This document shows positions 6,763-10,531 of a stretch of DNA of 10,531 bases, piece after piece (position 1 is the stretch's first letter; each line of letters starts with the position of its first letter). The notes under the pieces were generated by a model that saw only the letters and a list, made by a program, of their open reading frames with translations, ran no database searches and had not been told where the DNA came from. The stretch covers positions 1-10,531 of the forward strand of contig RFKI01000133.1 in assembly GCA_003694355.1 (NCBI GenBank), read 5' to 3'. This DNA is from Bdellovibrio sp. Its GTDB lineage: Bacteria > Bdellovibrionota > Bdellovibrionia > Bdellovibrionales > UBA1609. A program made the translations under genes and the position numbers.

Positions 6763-7656
6763 CTAGGAAATGTTCATGCGCTCCAAACGACGAATGCGTT
6801 CTTCCAAAGGAGGATGTGTGGCAAAAAGGCGAGCCACAGAGCCCATGGAGCGACCAGAGATTTTTAAGCTGGCAATGGCCTCCTGCTTGGCATCCACAAG
6901 GTCCACCGTTCTTTGTAAAGCCTTAAGGGCTTCGATCATTTTCTGGCGCCCAGCCAGTTTAGCGCCCCCCGCATCGGCCCGAAATTCCCTGTGACGAGAG
7001 AAGTAATTAACCACAAGCGCTCCCAAAAGTCCAAAAACAGCCTGAAAAACAATAATAAGAATAAATTGAAAAAAGTAACCGCGGTCACGATCACCCTGAG
7101 AAGCGATAACATGAGCTAAAACACGCGCTAAAAAGAGTACCAAAGCGTTGATCACACCCTGAAGCAAAGTCATTGTCACCATGTCGCCATTGGCAATATG
7201 AGCGATCTCATGACCTAAAACACCTTCAACCTGTTCTCGATCAAAACGCTGCAGAAGCCCTGAAGACACGGCCACCAAGGCATTGGATTTTGAAGGTCCA
7301 GTGGCAAAAGCATTCACCTCTGGGCTATTGTAAATACCCACTTCTGGCATTTTGGGCAAACGCGCTTTTCTTGCCAAATCGTGAACGATTTCCACCAATT
7401 CTCGCTCCACACCTTGAGCCGTACGAGGGTCAATCACTTGAACCCCCATCATGTGCTTGGCCATAAACTTGGACATCCAAAGGGAAACAAAAGCACCTCC
7501 CATTCCCAACACCAGAGAGAAGGTGGCAATGTAACCAATGTAAGAACCTCGAATGCCAAAGAATGTTTGGATTAACTCCCAAACAATTCCCACCATCATC
7601 AAAATGAGAAAGTTCACTAGCAAAAACAAAGAAACTCGTTTAACCATGGCCAACAT
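6763..7656 (-). CDS. htpX: HtpX, membrane zinc metalloprotease (M48 family)
   Basis: Inner-membrane protease that takes part in quality control of membrane proteins. 297 residues, normal for HtpX. Seen: two N-terminal membrane segments (about 7-30 and 40-62), a cytoplasmic loop with PEVNAFATGP (112-121), the zinc site GHEIAHIANGD with His149, Glu150 and His153, two further membrane segments (about 160-185 and 195-218), RHREFRADA with Glu224 as the third zinc ligand, and the C-terminal FATHPPLEERIRRL (278-291) typical of the family. The start is well set by AAAGGAGG (7663-7670), 6 nt before the ATG. It is divergent from the subtilase gene. A perfect TTGACA lies upstream at 7712-7717 (minus strand) but lacks a convincing -10. 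Downstream is a strong intrinsic terminator, then the transglycosylase gene. Confidence 0.97.
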   Translation of the reverse strand: MLAMVKRVSLFLLVNFLILMMVGIVWELIQTFFGIRGSYIGYIATFSLVLGMGGAFVSLWMSKFMAKHMMGVQVIDPRTAQGVERELVEIVHDLARKARLPKMPEVGIYNSPEVNAFATGPSKSNALVAVSSGLLQRFDREQVEGVLGHEIAHIANGDMVTMTLLQGVINALVLFLARVLAHVIASQGDRDRGYFFQFILIIVFQAVFGLLGALVVNYFSRHREFRADAGGAKLAGRQKMIEALKALQRTVDLVDAKQEAIASLKISGRSMGSVARLFATHPPLEERIRRLERMNIS

Positions 7657-7870
7657 AGGACGCCTCCTTTTTAAAACGTCTTCCTGTAAACCTGTTTTCT
7701 TTTGAGAGGAATGTCAAGGTATGCCATTGTTAAGTGAATAAAAAGTTGTCACCCCTTTAAAAGATAAACACACACTCCTCCGTGTATCAAAAATAAACAA
7801 GTAAAATCAATAACTTACAAAACCCTTTCTGGCATATCCCTTGCTCCTAATTGAGTGCAAGGAGACCTTT
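7657..7870. promoter_or_regulatory. Divergent control region between htpX and the subtilase gene
   Basis: 214 bp that must hold the promoters of both genes. On the minus strand a perfect TTGACA (complement of 7712-7717) lies 55 bp before the htpX ATG, but the sequence 15-19 bp further on (around CAGGTT) does not resemble TATAAT. On the plus strand TTGTCA (7746-7751, 5 of 6 to the -35) also lacks a good -10 at normal distance. AAGGAGA (7859-7865) is the subtilase RBS. No CIRCE-type inverted repeat or clear heat-shock sigma-factor promoter was seen. Confidence 0.35.
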
Positions 7871-9211
7871 ATGAAAAAGCAATATTTTTTACTTGGCATT
7901 CTGATTCTTTTACTGGCAGCCCAACAATGGCCAGCTTTTGAAGAAACTCATCAGTTAACCCAAGCCAGTCGTCTAACAGAGCTTGGAAAAATACATAAGG
8001 CCAAAAAAACATCCCAAAAAGAAAAGAGCTTTTTAAATGATCCTGCCATGAGCAAAGCATGGGGTTTTCAAGACAAGCACACGGCCATTCAAAAAGCCTG
8101 GAAAAAGCTAAAGGCTTATGGAAGCAAGCGCGTGGTTGTGGCCATCATTGATACTGGCATTGATGTCTCCCACCCTGACCTACAAAACAACCTCTGGACA
8201 AACCCTGGAGAAGTGGGCATTGATGACCAAGGTAATGACAAATCGACAAATGGCATTGATGACGATGGCAATGGATATGTAGATGATGTTCATGGTTGGA
8301 ACTTCGTCAACAACTCTCCAGACCTCACGGACAATCATGGACATGGGACTCATATTGCGGGCATCATTGGCGCTGAAGGAGGAAATGGAATTGGCATTAG
8401 TGGAGTCTCTCCTCGTGTCAGCCTGATGATCCTGAAATACTTTGACCCCAAAGCTCCTCAAACCAACAACCTTATAAACACCGTTCGTGCCATTAAATAC
8501 GCCATTAAAATGAAAGCCAATATCATCAATTATTCTGGAGGAGGGCTTCAGCCCAGCGAGGAAGAAAAACAAGCCATTGCTTTAGCGGCCAAACACAATA
8601 TTCTTTTTGTGGCGGCTGCGGGCAATGAACAGTCCAACTCCGACAACAGACCTTATTACCCTGCCGACTATCCTTTAAGTAATATTATCTCTGTAACGGC
8701 TTTTGACCGAACTCAAAATATTTTGCCCTCCAGTAACTTTGGAGAGCGCACAGTGGATATTGCCGCTCCAGGAAATAACATCTACTCCACGCTCCCTCAT
8801 AACAGCTATGGTTATATGACAGGCACCTCTCAAGCCACGGCTTTTGTAACAGGAGTGGCTGCTTTGATTCTCGCTCGCTTCCCTGACTTTAAACCCTCTC
8901 AAATTATTCGCCACATTAACAACACGGGAGATTTTGCCCCTCATAGGTTAGCGGGAAAAACAAGATATAAAAAACGCCTTAACGCCTTTCGAGCCCTTTC
9001 CATGCTTGACCATGAAGTGAATGTAGACGGCTCCATCACCACCAACACACAAAACATGAAACCCATTAGCATTTCTTCAGCACCCACCACCACAGCTTCC
9101 ACTTCAGAGCCCCTTGTGCATGTTCTAAAAGAAAGTCAAAACATCCTGCAAGCGCTTAAAAGATCCCAACAAATCATCAGCGGTGAAGTTAAAGCGGTTA
9201 AAGGCTTCTAG
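7871..9211 (+). CDS. Secreted subtilisin-family serine protease (S8)
   Basis: 446-residue exported peptidase. The ATG at 7871 has AAGGAGA 5 nt upstream and begins a signal peptide or signal anchor (MKKQYFLLGILILLLAAQQW); an in-frame TTG at 7841 lacks an RBS. Seen: VVVAIIDTGID with catalytic Asp94, NHGHGTHIAG with His158, VAAAGNE with oxyanion-hole Asn252, and MTGTSQATAFVTG with Ser320, a complete S8 triad. Between Asp and His is an acidic loop pair (GIDDQGND 116-123, GIDDDGNG 128-135, then YVDDVHGW) common in a large bacterial subtilase subgroup and likely to bind calcium. Only about 45 residues lie between the signal and the catalytic domain, too few for a standard I9 propeptide. After the catalytic core there is a Thr/Ser-rich linker (about 385-415) and a helical tail to 446. 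Likely acts in the periplasm or outside; substrate unknown. Divergent from htpX, with an 8-bp gap to the convergent zinc-ribbon gene. Confidence 0.95.
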   Translation: MKKQYFLLGILILLLAAQQWPAFEETHQLTQASRLTELGKIHKAKKTSQKEKSFLNDPAMSKAWGFQDKHTAIQKAWKKLKAYGSKRVVVAIIDTGIDVSHPDLQNNLWTNPGEVGIDDQGNDKSTNGIDDDGNGYVDDVHGWNFVNNSPDLTDNHGHGTHIAGIIGAEGGNGIGISGVSPRVSLMILKYFDPKAPQTNNLINTVRAIKYAIKMKANIINYSGGGLQPSEEEKQAIALAAKHNILFVAAAGNEQSNSDNRPYYPADYPLSNIISVTAFDRTQNILPSSNFGERTVDIAAPGNNIYSTLPHNSYGYMTGTSQATAFVTGVAALILARFPDFKPSQIIRHINNTGDFAPHRLAGKTRYKKRLNAFRALSMLDHEVNVDGSITTNTQNMKPISISSAPTTTASTSEPLVHVLKESQNILQALKRSQQIISGEVKAVKGF

Positions 9212-9215
9212 ACTC

Positions 9216-9250
9216 TTTTTCAAGGAAAAATCTTAAAGTAATACTTTAAG
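9216..9250 (-). terminator. Possible weak terminator hairpins in the convergent junction
   Basis: Two small perfect hairpins lie where the subtilase and zinc-ribbon genes meet: TTTTTC/GAAAAA (9216-9221 with 9225-9230, 3-nt loop) and CTTAAAGT/ACTTTAAG (9232-9239 with 9243-9250, 3-nt loop). Read on the minus strand, the second is followed by ATTTTTCC. Both stems are almost pure A/T and the second is made from the last codons of the zinc-ribbon gene, so a terminator role is uncertain. Confidence 0.25.
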
Positions 9251-10026
9251 GCCAGGGTAATAAACAAAATCGAAGCCCCCAACCCCATAAGATTTCGCAT
9301 TTGAGGCACCCAATAACCAAACACCACTAAAAAAGTGCTTAGGGCAATAATCAAAGAGGTCCATGTGAAAAAGCGCCTTGGTTTTCTAGAAGGCTTTTTA
9401 TAAAGATTCTGCATTTCAGGTCGGACCAGGGTTAAAGCTTCAATTTGATTTAAAAATTTTTTCGCCAGAGTATCTTCCCCACAGCTGTCCAAAATGCCCC
9501 GGTATTTGTAGGCCGCAAACTCCAGAGCATTTTCTCTAAGAGCCTGCTCCAGAAAAGCTTCATGCCTTTGCTCATTGTTATAGTCTTCCAAGAGACTCTG
9601 CCATAGCTTTTTGAGTTCCAAAGACGCCGAAGGCTCTTCTTCCTTATCACGAGATTTCAGCTTTTCAAACACCACCCCACAGTAGCCGCACTCTTTCTGA
9701 GCAGGCTCGCTGGGTCGTCCACACTGAGGACAACGAAAAGGAGCTTCCAAAAGGTTTGAAGAGGAAGTCTCTGGAGCTGTTTCAACAGACTCTTTACTAA
9801 CAGAGGGCTCTTTATTTTTTTCCAGCCACTCCAAAGGCAGTCCAATCAAAGCTTTTTGTTCCAAACATTCCGGGTAGGGCAACCAAAAGCCTTCCTGGCA
9901 CTTCAAACAGGTAAATTGGGTTTGTTTGTCCTTAAGAGCATGAACGGGTACCACATACAGCTTGAAACATTTGGGGCAACGAACCTGAACGCCCTCTTTT
10001 TTATCCCGAAAAAGCTGGTTTTCCAA
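9220..10026 (-). CDS. Zinc-ribbon protein with C-terminal membrane hairpin (MJ0042-type)
   Basis: 268-residue protein with two N-terminal zinc ribbons and two C-terminal membrane segments. Seen: a first ribbon VRCPKC...FTCLKC with Cys17, 20, 40 and 43, resembling the MJ0042-type zinc finger; a second ribbon CPQCGRPSEPAQKECGYCG with Cys99, 102, 113 and 116, ending in GVVFEKL as in many deltaproteobacterial-type zinc ribbons; a charged helical middle (about 125-205); a basic KKPSRKPRR stretch (210-218); and hydrophobic segments at about 219-240 and 246-265. The basic stretch before the first segment suggests that the N-terminal ribbons face the cytoplasm. The start is taken as TTG 10026 because GGGAGG (complement of 10031-10036) is 4 nt upstream; the frame also opens at TTG 10047, which would place that RBS inside the gene. 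Function is unknown; a regulatory or scaffold role is a guess. Divergent from lnt. Confidence 0.82.
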   Translation of the reverse strand: MENQLFRDKKEGVQVRCPKCFKLYVVPVHALKDKQTQFTCLKCQEGFWLPYPECLEQKALIGLPLEWLEKNKEPSVSKESVETAPETSSSNLLEAPFRCPQCGRPSEPAQKECGYCGVVFEKLKSRDKEEEPSASLELKKLWQSLLEDYNNEQRHEAFLEQALRENALEFAAYKYRGILDSCGEDTLAKKFLNQIEALTLVRPEMQNLYKKPSRKPRRFFTWTSLIIALSTFLVVFGYWVPQMRNLMGLGASILFITLALKYYFKIFP

Positions 10027-10065
10027 AGGTCCTCCCTTTACTATCAAATATGATATAGGTTTCCT
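10027..10065. promoter_or_regulatory. Very short divergent gap between the zinc-ribbon gene and lnt
   Basis: Only 39 bp lie between the two start codons. TATGAT (10049-10054, 5 of 6 to the -10 consensus) points toward lnt, just 11 nt before its ATG, with no convincing -35 (AAGGTC at 17 bp). If it is used, the lnt transcript would have almost no leader. The zinc-ribbon RBS GGGAGG also lies here on the opposite strand. At least one promoter must lie partly inside the opposite gene. Confidence 0.35.
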
Positions 10066-10531
10066 ATGAGCATTGTAAATATAAAAAACAAAATCAATTT
10101 GTCTTATGTGGGAGCGTTCCTGCTCGGTCTTTTAGGAGGCGTTTCCTACATTCCTTTTTCATACACCATATTCACTGCCATTTTAGCGCTAGCAGGACTC
10201 TGGACTCTTTGGCTTCAAGAAACCTCTTTAAAAAAAATATTTATTCAAGGGTGGCTCTTTCAACTGGCTTTAACCCTTGTTGGCTTTAACTGGGTCTATC
10301 ATGTGGCTCGAGAGTTTGGCTATTTCCCTCCCTTTTTAGCTTTCATTACCCTGCTTCTGTTTTCTGCCTTGGCCAACCTCTATATTCCTTTAACAGGATG
10401 GCTTTGGGGACTCACTCGCCACTGGCTTCAACTGCCATTTGCAATCTCTGCTTTTCTTTTGCCGCTTTTTTATTTTCTGGGAGAAACTCTGATGCCCACC
10501 GTTTTTCCATGGAACTTTGGTTATATTTTCC
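10066..10531 (+). CDS. lnt: Apolipoprotein N-acyltransferase, N-terminal third (cut by window edge)
   Basis: Inner-membrane enzyme that adds the third acyl chain to the N-terminal cysteine of lipoproteins. The 155 visible residues are the hydrophobic multi-span N-terminus: MSIVNIKNKINLSYVGAF followed by several membrane segments (about 14-50, 58-78, 86-112, 122-145). Diagnostic for Lnt are LVGFNWVYHVAREFGYFP (71-88) and the ETLMPTVFPWNFGYIF end, matching the family's conserved W-Y/H-V and E...FPW-N-GY motifs before the nitrilase-like catalytic domain. That domain, with its Glu-Lys-Cys triad, lies beyond the right edge. The frame is open at base 10531. ATG 10066 is chosen because the other nearby ATG (10050) hits a stop after one codon; the RBS is weak (AGG at 10057-10059). 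Its presence fits the two lipoprotein genes seen in this window. Confidence 0.9.
   Translation, partial: MSIVNIKNKINLSYVGAFLLGLLGGVSYIPFSYTIFTAILALAGLWTLWLQETSLKKIFIQGWLFQLALTLVGFNWVYHVAREFGYFPPFLAFITLLLFSALANLYIPLTGWLWGLTRHWLQLPFAISAFLLPLFYFLGETLMPTVFPWNFGYIF

Noticed and set aside
7173..7466. 97-codon open frame antisense to htpX
   Set aside because: It lies opposite the conserved zinc-site region and shows no protein-like pattern; a shadow frame.
7771..7789. ACAC/GTGT inverted repeat upstream of the subtilase as an operator
   Set aside because: Only four bases pair on each side with a mismatch next to them; too weak to call.
8180..8572. 130-codon open frame antisense to the subtilase gene
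   Set aside because: It is opposite conserved catalytic-domain codons, has no recognisable protein features and no RBS; it is a shadow of the real frame.

Overview
The window looks like chromosomal, housekeeping-type DNA from a Gram-negative bacterium. Envelope lipoproteins (lipobox plus Cys), an Slt-type lytic transglycosylase, apolipoprotein N-acyltransferase, oligoribonuclease and HtpX all point to a diderm. The mix of secreted subtilase, MJ0042-type zinc-ribbon membrane protein, short convergent or divergent spacing and moderately AT-rich composition reminds me of Bdellovibrionota (Bdellovibrio-like predators). That placement is inferred from gene flavour and is not proven by any single feature. 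I see no insertion sequence, phage gene, CRISPR array, tRNA or rRNA.

Layout: (1) Positions 1-2269, minus strand, hold a two-gene operon: a short-chain dehydrogenase with an altered active site, then a muconic-semialdehyde-type aldehyde dehydrogenase that runs off the left edge within a few codons of its expected end. This looks like part of an aromatic or tryptophan (kynurenine) breakdown pathway. (2) Oligoribonuclease (orn, plus) is divergent from the operon and ends tail-to-tail, overlapping by 11 bp, with an unrecognised exported protein (minus). (3) A 195-bp divergent region separates that gene from an unrecognised small lipoprotein (plus). (4) A large lipoprotein lytic transglycosylase (minus) lies downstream of htpX (minus). 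A strong intrinsic terminator sits between them and overlaps the transglycosylase start codon. (5) Divergent from htpX is a secreted subtilisin-family protease (plus). (6) A two-zinc-ribbon membrane protein (minus) converges on the protease and is divergent, over only 39 bp, from lnt (plus), which runs off the right edge.

Functionally, positions 2908-10531 are dominated by envelope and protein quality-control genes: two lipoproteins, the lipoprotein-maturation enzyme Lnt, a peptidoglycan lytic enzyme, an inner-membrane protease and an exported protease. I did not find a clearly new multi-gene system. The observations most worth checking are the terminator/start-codon overlap of the transglycosylase, the non-canonical dehydrogenase paired with the semialdehyde dehydrogenase, the two unrecognised exported proteins, and the zinc-ribbon/lnt arrangement.
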